Below are positions 57,556 to 64,000 of a stretch of DNA of 64,000 nucleotides, piece after piece. The notes under the pieces are model-generated. The model saw only the letters and a program-made list of their open reading frames with translations. It searched no databases and was not told the origin of the DNA. Every line of letters starts with the position of its first letter. The first letter of the stretch is position 1. Made by a program: the position numbers and the translations under genes. The stretch comes from Chitinimonas koreensis. GTDB taxonomy: Bacteria; Pseudomonadota; Gammaproteobacteria; Burkholderiales; Chitinimonadaceae. The DNA is taken from assembly GCF_014353015.1 (NCBI RefSeq), contig NZ_CP060704.1, forward strand, positions 2,071,001 through 2,135,000, given 5' to 3'.

Positions 57556-58467
57556 ATGGACCGCTATACCCAGCTCGAAACCTTCGTCCGCGTCGCCGAC
57601 AAGGGCAGCTTCGCCGCCGCCGCGGCCGCCGAGGGCGTGACCCCGGTGGTGGTCGGCCGCCGGCTCGATGCGCTCGAGGCGCGGCTCGGCGTGCAACTGT
57701 TCCACCGCAGCACCCGGCGGCTGACGCTGACCGAGGCCGGCGAGGGCTTCCTCGCCCGTTGCCGGCCGCTGCTGGCCGACTGGATCGAGGCCGAGAACGC
57801 CGCCAGCGCGGCGCGGCAGCAGGCGCACGGCCAGTTGCGCGTATCGGCGCCGGCCGCCTTCGGCCGCAGCCACGTCGCGCCGCACGCGACCGGCTTCCTG
57901 GCCCGGCATCCGGGCGTGCGGCTGTCGTTCAACCTGACCGAGCGGGTGGTCGACCTGGTGCAGGAGGGCTACGACCTGGCGATCCGGGTCGGCGAGGTGT
58001 TCGATCCCAACTACGTGGCGATCCGGCTGCATCCCAATCGCCGCGTGGTCTGCGGCACGCCGGGCTATTTCGCCCGCCACGGCGTGCCGGCCGCGCCGGA
58101 AGAGCTGGCCGAGCACAACTGCCTGGCCTTCAACGCCGAAGGGGGCCAGCCGCGCGGCTGGCATTTCCAGCGCGACGGCCGCGATTTCAGCGTGCGGGTG
58201 CAGGGCGACCTGGACTGCAACGACGGCGAAGCGCTGCAGCGCTGGGTACTCGAGGGCCGCGGCCTGGGCTGGCGCTCGACCTGGGAGATCCAGCGCGAGC
58301 TGGCGCGCGGCGAGCTGGTCACCGTGCTCGACGACTACGCCGGCCCGCCGTGCGACATCCAGGCGGTCTACCCGCAGCAGTCCTGGCTGCCGGCCAAGGT
58401 GCGCTGCTTCATCGACTATCTGAAGACGGTCTACGCCGTGCCCGGCTATTGGGACGCGGAGCGCTGA
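57556..58467 (+). CDS. LysR-family transcriptional regulator
   Basis: The ATG at 57556 (MDRYTQLETFVRVADKGSFA) has a GGAGAG site and gives 303 residues. The N-terminal winged helix-turn-helix includes GSFAAAAAAEGVTPVVVGRRLDALEARLGVQLFHR. An effector-binding domain follows (LRVSAPAAFGRSHVAP … DLAIRVGEV … VVCGTPGYFARHG). It is divergent from gcl by 327 bp and is a natural candidate regulator of that cluster. Whether it reads the 57281 palindrome is not shown. The frame to 57472 upstream crosses a repeat and is not used. Confidence 0.92.
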   Translation: MDRYTQLETFVRVADKGSFAAAAAAEGVTPVVVGRRLDALEARLGVQLFHRSTRRLTLTEAGEGFLARCRPLLADWIEAENAASAARQQAHGQLRVSAPAAFGRSHVAPHATGFLARHPGVRLSFNLTERVVDLVQEGYDLAIRVGEVFDPNYVAIRLHPNRRVVCGTPGYFARHGVPAAPEELAEHNCLAFNAEGGQPRGWHFQRDGRDFSVRVQGDLDCNDGEALQRWVLEGRGLGWRSTWEIQRELARGELVTVLDDYAGPPCDIQAVYPQQSWLPAKVRCFIDYLKTVYAVPGYWDAER

Positions 58468-58588
58468 ACGCCGGCGCTGTAACCTCCGTACCGGCGCATT
58501 CGTCTGCAGGACGGGCCCGCCGCGGCTAGGCTGGGTTGGATACCCATGCGGCCGGACGACCGGCCCCAACCCGACGGAGGAGGAAACG

Positions 58589-59140
58589 ATGGACGACGTC
58601 ACCGACTGGCGCTGGCTGGAAGACACCTATTGGTATGTGCAGCCGGCCCAGCTACCCGCGCTGCAATACGACCCCGACGACAACGCCCTGGCCTGGGTCT
58701 GCGACCAGACGGTCTGGCACTTCACCGGCTATCGCGACGGCTATCTGTGGGGCGTCTGCGCCACGGTCATGCAATCGGCCGGCGACGACGGCGGCCGGCC
58801 GGTCGATTTCACCATCGTGGGCAGCATCACGCCGGAAGGCCGGGTCTATCTCACCTTCGTCCCGGCGAGGAACTCGCGCTCGGCCACCGTCGGCATCGGC
58901 CGCGCGACGCCGCACAACGGCGGCACCAGCATGGAGATGCAGATGTCGTCGGGCTCGGGCACCCGCACCACCCATTGGGCCTACATGGCCCAGGTGAAGC
59001 CGGGCGAGCCGGCCTGGGACCGGCTGCCGGGCGCCGGCATCTCGGTGCCGCAGATGCTCGAGGGCTGCGAGGCGCCGGCCGCGCCACCTTCGCCGGCGGA
59101 TGGGCAGGACGCCGGCGCGGCAGGTCGGAATGCCCGGTAG
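58589..59140 (+). CDS. Protein of unknown function
   Basis: A strong GGAGGAGGAAA site precedes the ATG. The 183-residue product starts MDDVTDWRWLEDTYWYVQPA and is rich in aromatic residues. It has a beta-strand pattern (ALAWVCDQTVWHFTGYRDGYLWGVC; RVYLTFVPARNSRSATVGIGRA) and a Pro/Ala/Gly tail from about 155. It has no signal peptide or membrane segment. It lies between the LysR gene and the convergent allA. The family is not recognised, though the fold may be a small beta-barrel. No function is proposed. Confidence 0.75.
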   Translation: MDDVTDWRWLEDTYWYVQPAQLPALQYDPDDNALAWVCDQTVWHFTGYRDGYLWGVCATVMQSAGDDGGRPVDFTIVGSITPEGRVYLTFVPARNSRSATVGIGRATPHNGGTSMEMQMSSGSGTRTTHWAYMAQVKPGEPAWDRLPGAGISVPQMLEGCEAPAAPPSPADGQDAGAAGRNAR

Positions 59141-59200
59141 CGCAGGGCAGACCCTGAATTCCGGCCTGCCCGACCGGTTTCCGCCGTCGGTGCGCGGGCG

Positions 59201-59698
59201 CTAGTCCACCGTCCCGATCCGCATCGGCTCGGCGAAGAAATGCTCGTCGCAGTTGTTGCCCGGCCCGCTGCGGTCGATCACCAGGAAATCGGCCCCCCGG
59301 TCGAGCGCCAGCAGCGGGTGGTGCCATACGCCGCGGCCGTAGTTCACGCCCTGGTCGCCGCGGGCCAGGAAGACCCGCACCGCGGCCGGATCGGGCGCCG
59401 GGCCGGCCGGCGCCACTGCCACCAGGTAGCGGTGGCCCGACAGCGGGATGAAGCACTGGCTGCCGAGCGGATGGCGCTCGAGCATGACCACCTCGAACGG
59501 CAGCGCACGTGGCTGGCCGCGGAAGATGCTAACGATCGGCCGGCCGGCCTCGTCGACCTCGATCTTCATCAGGTCGTGGTAGCGCTCGGTATTGCCGCCG
59601 TTGATCGGGAAGTGGCGTACCGCGTCGCTTGCTTCGATCACGTCGCCGAACGGTGCGAAGGCTTCGCGGCTCAGGGGCTCGATGGGCAGCGTGCGCAT
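59201..59698 (-). CDS. allA: Ureidoglycolate lyase
   Basis: AllA splits ureidoglycolate into glyoxylate and urea. The ATG at 59698 lies two bases past the alc stop and gives 165 residues. Family blocks are PIEPLSREAFAPFGDVIE, FPINGGNTERYHDL, VSIFRGQPRALPFEVVMLERHPLGSQCFIPL and NYGRGVWHHPLLAL. It is the last gene of the puuE-lysE-alc-allA operon, and the glyoxylate it yields can feed the gcl cluster. Confidence 0.95.
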   Translation of the reverse strand: MRTLPIEPLSREAFAPFGDVIEASDAVRHFPINGGNTERYHDLMKIEVDEAGRPIVSIFRGQPRALPFEVVMLERHPLGSQCFIPLSGHRYLVAVAPAGPAPDPAAVRVFLARGDQGVNYGRGVWHHPLLALDRGADFLVIDRSGPGNNCDEHFFAEPMRIGTVD

Positions 59699-59700
59699 CG

Positions 59701-60743
59701 TTAGAGCCTCCCCCGGCCCGCCAGCTTGCCCCACAGCCGCAGCCGCGCCACGCCGCCGTCGGGGTGGACGTTGAGCCGCACGTGGCTGATCGGGCCGAGC
59801 GCGGCGATCTGCTCGGCGAAGGCGTGCACCGAGTCGGCGCGCATCGGCTGCTCGGGCAAGAGCGTCGGCCAGAACATCGACTGGGTGACCAGCGACTGGT
59901 CGGTGCCGCCTTCGACCAGGGCGGCCTGGATCGACACGCGGTCGGGGAAGTTGCCCTTGAAGAAGGCGGTGTCGACCTCGATCCGCTCGACGATGCCCGG
60001 CGCGCCGAGCTGCAGGATGCACCAGTCGTTGCCCGGCTCGCGGCGGCGGCGGGTTTCCCAGCCGTCGCCCATGTTGAGGCTGTTGCCCGGCAGGATCAGG
60101 TTCTGCGCCACGCCGAAGTGGGCGTCGTTCCAGGCCACCGCGCGGCCGCCGTTCTCCAGCGCGACCAGGTCGATCGGCCGGCCATGGTCGAGCGCGGCGA
60201 AGTCGATCAGCGGCTGGCCGTAGACGCGCAGCCGGGCGATGCCGCCGTCCGGGTAGATGTGCACGCGCAGATGGCTCCAGGCGCCGTCGTTGTCGATGCG
60301 CAGCAGGTGGTGACTGTTGCCCTTGAGGCTGGTGGCCGGCAGCACCTCGGTCCAGGCGGTGTCGGCGTTCGGTTCGCCGTCGAGATTGCAGGCCTCGATC
60401 GAGACCGCCGGCGCGTAGTTGCCCGTGAAGTGGCTGGTATCGACGTCGAAGCCGTAGATGCGGCCGCGGCGCCCGAGCTGGACGATGGCCCAGTCATGGC
60501 CGGTGCCGCGCTTGCGGCGCGATTCCCAGCCGTCCATCCACTTGCCGTTGTCGTCGTACTTGCCCGGCACGAACACCGCCGGCTCGGGGTTCAGCATGCG
60601 CTCGAGCGGGGCGAAGAACTGGTCGCTGGCGGCCAGCGCGCGGGCGCCCAGGCGCGGATTGGCCAGGTCGATGGCGCGATGCGCCCAGTCGGGCAGCTCG
60701 GCGGCGGGGGCGACGATGGGGCGCCGGAGGCGGGTGCGACCAT
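59701..60743 (-). CDS. alc: Allantoicase, start region frameshifted as written
   Basis: Alc hydrolyses allantoate to ureidoglycolate and urea. The body is clear: two related domains with LERMLNPEPAVFVPGKYDDNGKWMDGWESRRKR and, later, LPGNSLNMGDGWETRRRRE, each followed by a GNxxxxVSI-type strand and a HPDGGxARLR motif. The natural ATG at 60743 has AGAGGACAC upstream but is in another frame (MVAPASGAP…). The body frame has no start codon nearby. One extra base in the G run at 60718-60721 gives MVAPASGAPIVAPAAELPDW, about 347 residues. The gene is probably intact in the organism. Confidence 0.88.
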
Positions 60744-60776
60744 GATGTGTGTCCTCTGTTTGATATAGGGGGTGGA

Positions 60777-61388
60777 TCAGCGCAGCGTGATGGCGAGGCC
60801 GGCGCCGACGAAGCACAGCGCCGACAGCCGCATGAAGGTGGGGCGCGCCGCCGCGATGCGGGCCGCGCCGGCGGCGGCGATCGCGCCGTAGCCGAGCTTG
60901 CAGGCCAGGTCGACCGCGATCCAGCCGGCGATCATGGCGGCCAGTTGGCCGGCCAGCGGCGCATCGGCGCGGACGAACTGCGGCAGGAAGGCGACGAAGA
61001 AGGCGATGTCCTTGGGATTGCTGATGCCGAGCAGGAAGGCCTGGCGAAACAGCGGGCCGAAGCGCGCGGCGGCGGCATCCGCCTGGCCGACGGGCCGCAG
61101 CGCGCGCGCATCGCGCCAGGCGCGGAAGCCGAGGTAGAGCAGGTAGGCCGCGCCCAGCCACTGCATGGCGGCGAACAGCCGCGGCGAGGCCAGCAGCAGG
61201 GCGCCGAGCCCGAGCGCCGACAGCGCCAGCAGCAGCACCGAGGCGCTGACGCCGCCGAGGAAGGCCGGCCAGGCCCGCCACAGGCCCAGGCGTACGGTAT
61301 TGCTCACCATCAGCAGCGACAGCGGGCCGGGGATCAGGATCACCACGGCGATCGCGGCCAGGTAGAGGGCGAAGGCGTGCGCGCTCAT
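60777..61388 (-). CDS. LysE/RhtB-family amino-acid-type exporter
   Basis: The 203-residue inner-membrane protein has about six helices and the LysE family pattern: VVILIPGPLSLLMVSNTVRLGLWR, a long second loop, and FRQAFLLGISNPKDIAFFVAFLPQFV. Its ATG overlaps the puuE stop, so it is part of the ureide operon. Exporters of this family move amino acids or small amines. Here it could export a nitrogen-rich intermediate or product, which is inferred from position only. Confidence 0.9.
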   Translation of the reverse strand: MSAHAFALYLAAIAVVILIPGPLSLLMVSNTVRLGLWRAWPAFLGGVSASVLLLALSALGLGALLLASPRLFAAMQWLGAAYLLYLGFRAWRDARALRPVGQADAAAARFGPLFRQAFLLGISNPKDIAFFVAFLPQFVRADAPLAGQLAAMIAGWIAVDLACKLGYGAIAAAGAARIAAARPTFMRLSALCFVGAGLAITLR

Positions 61389-62317
61389 CAGCGGGCCGCG
61401 TAGGGATGGCGTTCGGCCCAGTGGCGGGCGATGTCGACGCGGCGGCAGACCCAGACCCGGTCGTGCCGCTCGACGTGGTCGAGGAAGCGTTGCAGCGCGC
61501 GGAAGCGGCCGGGCCGGCCGAGCAGGCGGCAGTGCATGCCCACGCTCATCATCTTGGGCGAGTCGGCGCCCTCGGCATAGAGCACGTCGAAGCTGTCGCG
61601 CAGGTATTCGAAGAAATGGTCGGCGGTGTTGAAGCCCTGCGGCGTGGCGAAGCGCATGTCGTTGGTGTCGAGCGAGTAGGGCACCACCAGATGCGGCCGG
61701 CGGCCTTCGGCGGTCGCCACCTCGGTCCAGAACGGCAGGTCGTCGCCGTAGTAGTCGCTGTCGTAGAGGAAGCCGCCGCGCTCGACCAGCAGCCTGCGGG
61801 TGTTGGGGCTGTCTCGGCCGGTGTACCAGCCGAGCGGCGCCTGGCCGGTCAGCCGCTCGAGGATCTCGATGCCGCGTGCCATGTGCTCGCGCTCGGTGGC
61901 CTCGTCGACGTTCTGGTAGTGGATCCAGCGCCAGCCGTGGCAGGCGATCTCGTGGTCGAGCTCGACCAGCGCGCGGGTCAGCTCCGGGTGCCGCTCCAGC
62001 GCCATCGACACGCCGAACACCGTGAGCGGCAGGCCGCGGCGCTCGAACTCGCGCAGGATGCGCCAGACGCCGGCGCGCGAGCCGTATTCGTAGATCGACT
62101 CCATGCTCATGTGGCGGGCCGGGTAGGCCGCCGCGCCGACGATCTCGGACAGGAACTGCTCGGAGGCGGGATCGCCGTGCAGCACGCAGTTCTCGCCGCC
62201 CTCCTCGTAGTTCAGCACGAACTGCACCGCGACGCGGGCCCGGCCCGGCCAGTCGGCGGCCGGCGGCGTCTCGCCGTAGCCGATCAGGTCGCGCGGATAG
62301 GAGGAGTCGCTTGCCAT
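61388..62317 (-). CDS. puuE: Allantoinase PuuE (polysaccharide-deacetylase-like)
   Basis: PuuE opens the allantoin ring to allantoate without a metal, unlike AllB. The ATG at 62317 gives 309 residues starting MASDSSYPRDLIGYGETPP. Family blocks are VAVQFVLNYEEGGENCVLHGDPASE, YEYGSRAGVWRILREF, HEIACHGWRWIHYQ, WYTGRDSPNTRRLLVE and SVGMHCRLLGRPGR. It leads the operon puuE-lysE-alc-allA and is divergent from uraD. The frame open to 62611 crosses the promoter region and is not used. Confidence 0.95.
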   Translation of the reverse strand: MASDSSYPRDLIGYGETPPAADWPGRARVAVQFVLNYEEGGENCVLHGDPASEQFLSEIVGAAAYPARHMSMESIYEYGSRAGVWRILREFERRGLPLTVFGVSMALERHPELTRALVELDHEIACHGWRWIHYQNVDEATEREHMARGIEILERLTGQAPLGWYTGRDSPNTRRLLVERGGFLYDSDYYGDDLPFWTEVATAEGRRPHLVVPYSLDTNDMRFATPQGFNTADHFFEYLRDSFDVLYAEGADSPKMMSVGMHCRLLGRPGRFRALQRFLDHVERHDRVWVCRRVDIARHWAERHPYAAR

Positions 62318-62583
62318 GGCATCTATTCTTTCGTTGGGGCGGCGGCCCGGCGTGGGCCGGGCCGCGGCGGTTGCTGCCTGGGTACTCAGTTTATTGTTGG
62401 ACAAACCGGCCGATTCGGCGCGACCAGCTTGGGCGACCCGCTGGCGCGGACCGCTCGGGCGGCCGGACGGGCATGGCCGGCCGCCTCCTGCCTGCCACGG
62501 CGACGCGACCGGGCAATCGGGCCCGAGCCGCGTCACGCCGTTTTCTCGGCGCGGTTTGCGGCTTGAAAGGTAACTATATGAGT

Positions 62584-62599
62584 AGTAGATTGTCAACAA
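62584..62599. promoter_or_regulatory. Candidate operator upstream of uraD
   Basis: AGATTGT-CA-ACAATCT is a perfect 7-2-7 inverted repeat 32 bp before uraD, just after TATATG (62575-62580), which could be a -10. It matches the site upstream of gcl at 57281. The position would suit a repressor. A weaker half-match (ATTGT-TGG-ACAA, 62393) is nearer to puuE. Confidence 0.65.
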
Positions 62600-62631
62600 T
62601 CTAAACGACAAATTGCTGGGAGACTGACGCG

Positions 62632-63147
62632 ATGGCTACCGTACTGACGCTGGACGAGCTGAACCGCCTGCCGCTGGAGGGCTTCACCGCGGCGCTGGCC
62701 GACATCTATGAACATTCGGACTGGATCCCGGCCTCGGTGCACCGGCTGGCGCCATTCGCCGGGGTCACCGCGCTGGCGGCGGCGATGGTCGACGCGGTGC
62801 GCCGCGCCGGCCGCGACGCCCAGCTGGCGCTGCTGCGCGCCCACCCGGAACTGGCCGGCAAGGCGGCGCAGGCCGGCACGCTGACTGCGCACTCGACCGA
62901 CGAGCAGCGCGGCGCCGGCCTGGTGAACCTGAGCGAGGCCGAGCGGCAGCGCATCGCCGAACTGAACCGCGCCTACCAGGCGCGCTTCGGCTTTCCCTTC
63001 ATCATCGCGGTGAAGAACCACGACAAGGCTGGCATCCTGGCCGAGTTCGAGCGGCGCAGCGGCAACGATCCGGAGACCGAATTGGCGACCTGCCTGGAGC
63101 AGGTGCACCACATTGCGCGGTTCCGGCTGGATGCGTTGCTGGGTTAG
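62632..63147 (+). CDS. uraD: OHCU decarboxylase UraD
   Basis: UraD decarboxylates 2-oxo-4-hydroxy-4-carboxy-5-ureidoimidazoline to S-allantoin, the step before PuuE. The 171-residue all-helical protein has LDELNRLPLEGFTAALADIYEHSDWI, LLRAHPELAGKAAQAGTLTAHSTDEQ (catalytic His in AHPELAG) and RFGFPFIIAVKNHDKAGILAEFERR. GGGAGAC precedes the ATG. It is divergent from puuE. The uricase and HIU hydrolase genes needed upstream in the pathway are not in the window. Confidence 0.95.
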   Translation: MATVLTLDELNRLPLEGFTAALADIYEHSDWIPASVHRLAPFAGVTALAAAMVDAVRRAGRDAQLALLRAHPELAGKAAQAGTLTAHSTDEQRGAGLVNLSEAERQRIAELNRAYQARFGFPFIIAVKNHDKAGILAEFERRSGNDPETELATCLEQVHHIARFRLDALLG

Positions 63148-63335
63148 GGGCCGATCTCGGTTGCGGCCGCCGTATAGCGGCTGCAATATAAAATTTCTGG
63201 AAATGCGATATAGTCGCGCGTCCTTTAAGGATGTTCGCGCTTCCTATGGCTTTGTCGATTAAATTGTCTTGCCTTGCCCGAAGCAATGCGTTCTGCATTT
63301 AATTCTCTAGATCAATGAGTCAGGGGTTATGAAAA

Positions 63336-63673
63336 ATGAATAAATCGAAGCTTGTTCAGATCTTGGTCTTGTGTCTGGTTTGGTTCACTCCGACATTGGC
63401 TGTCGCGAATTCCTCATTCGCACGAACGACGGTATCGAGCGTGGTAGTCCATGACTTTGGCACCGGAGTTCTGATTCAGCTTGCTGCGATGCCCAATGCC
63501 GAGGGATGTGCTCAGAGCGGCTATTACATGCTCGAAAAGAGCAATCTTTCAAAGAGATATATGCGGCCGTATTGATGGCCTTCTCGACCGGTGCAAGCAT
63601 TCAAGGCTGGGTGCACGGCTGCAGCGATTCGCTCGGCTATCCCAAGCTGACGCGGATCGATCTGGTCAAATAA
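63336..63673 (+). CDS. Small secreted protein, frameshifted as written (SubB-like pattern)
   Basis: The frame starts MNKSKLVQILVLCLVWFTPT with a signal peptide cut near AVA|NSSF. As written it stops at 63575 after SNLSKRYMRPY. One extra A in the run at 63551-63553 restores SNLSKEIYAAVLMAFSTGAS and an ending GYPKLTRIDLVK at 63673, about 112 residues. The order (Cys in EGCAQSGYYML, then KEIYAAVLMAF, then VHGCSDS and a final IDL) resembles small secreted proteins related to the B subunit of subtilase cytotoxin; that likeness is from pattern memory and is tentative. The region is more AT-rich than the rest of the window. The 188-bp gap before it is also AT-rich. Confidence 0.6.
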
Positions 63674-63870
63674 TTGCAATTGGGCGCGGGTATCCTGCCC
63701 ACCCTCCCTGCTCGTGGTGCACTGATGAGATCTGCTTGCCGGTCCGGATCGGGGCGGCGGCAATTGTGTCGTCCCGTCAGATGAAATCGAAAAGAGTCTG
63801 CTTCATCCAGCTGAATGCCGCCAGGCACCGCCTGCTGGAATAAGTGGGAATTTCTTTGAAAGAAGATCAT

Positions 63871-64000
63871 ATGAATTGGCAAAGAATGTATGACAAGCGG
63901 ATGCGCTCGTTCAAGCGACTGCTTGCGCTTCCGACATTCCTGTTCGTGCTCGCGGTAGGGCCGGCACATGGGGCAGCCCAGCCCAGCGCTTATCTTCCGC
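63871..64000 (+). CDS. N-terminus of an exported protein, cut by the window edge
   Basis: The ATG at 63871 follows AAAGAAGATCAT and opens a frame that stays open to the edge. The first 43 residues start MNWQRMYDKRMRSFKRLLAL, then a hydrophobic core (PTFLFVLAVG) and a likely cleavage at AHG|AAQPS, so a signal peptide with a long basic n-region. The mature domain is outside the window and cannot be identified. Confidence 0.6.
   Translation, partial: MNWQRMYDKRMRSFKRLLALPTFLFVLAVGPAHGAAQPSAYLP

Noticed and set aside
62393..62404. A third copy of the gcl/uraD operator near puuE (ATTGT-TGG-ACAA)
   Set aside because: The spacer is three bases instead of two and the outer bases do not match, so it was kept only as a note.

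Overview
The window is a 64 kb stretch of a GC-rich, gene-dense chromosome from a Gram-negative proteobacterium. The type II secretion genes, TonB-dependent receptor, ClpB, HrpA, TrmJ and the gene order of the glyoxylate and ureide clusters fit a betaproteobacterium, probably of the Neisseriales/Burkholderiales type. This placement is an inference from gene content, not from a marker gene. No plasmid, phage or insertion-sequence gene was found.

Layout. 1-8.1 kb: the leader end of a CRISPR array and a complete type I-C cas operon read leftwards (cas3-cas5c-cas8c/cas11c-cas7c-cas4-cas1-cas2-leader-array). 8.2-11.2 kb: a HisN-like phosphatase, a peptide-type binding protein and a small Lys/Ala-rich exported protein. 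11.7-18.7 kb: hrpA and an M3-type metallopeptidase, both with an interrupted frame, then a tRNA-Asp/Val/Asp cluster. 19-25 kb: gspC-gspD-gspE and two small genes. 25-29.6 kb: a beta-propeller phytase beside a TonB-dependent receptor. 30-35.5 kb: a degenerate GGDEF protein with an AraC regulator, a four-repeat protein of unknown function, and a split, degenerate acyl-CoA synthetase. 35.5-43 kb: clpB, a PAS histidine kinase, a CheC/CheY-like pair, trmJ and suhB. 43.2-48.3 kb: a cysteine-free orphan protein and a DUF2298-GtrA-GT2 glycan operon. 48.5-57.2 kb: a leftward glyoxylate-assimilation cluster (gcl, hyi, glxR, glycerate kinase, GlcG-like, binding protein, pyk) with a divergent LysR gene. 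59.2-63.1 kb: allantoin catabolism (puuE, LysE-type exporter, alc, allA; divergent uraD). 63.3-64 kb: a more AT-rich end with two small secreted-protein genes, the second cut by the window edge.

How the parts work together. PuuE, Alc and AllA turn allantoin into glyoxylate. Gcl, Hyi/GlxR and glycerate kinase carry glyoxylate to 2-phosphoglycerate, and Pyk sits at the end of the same cluster. A near-identical palindrome (AGATTGT-N2-ACAATCT) lies upstream of both gcl and uraD and suggests one regulator for both halves.

Two features cut across the window. (1) Seven genes, including one tRNA, look one base short inside a homopolymer run: cas8c, hrpA, the M3 peptidase, a tRNA-Asp, the acyl-CoA synthetase, alc and the secreted protein at 63.3 kb. 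Adding one base restores a sensible product each time, so a systematic base-calling shortfall is likely and the pseudogene calls here should be treated with caution. (2) At least four families of palindromic dispersed repeats fill the gaps, and one family has entered hrpA itself.
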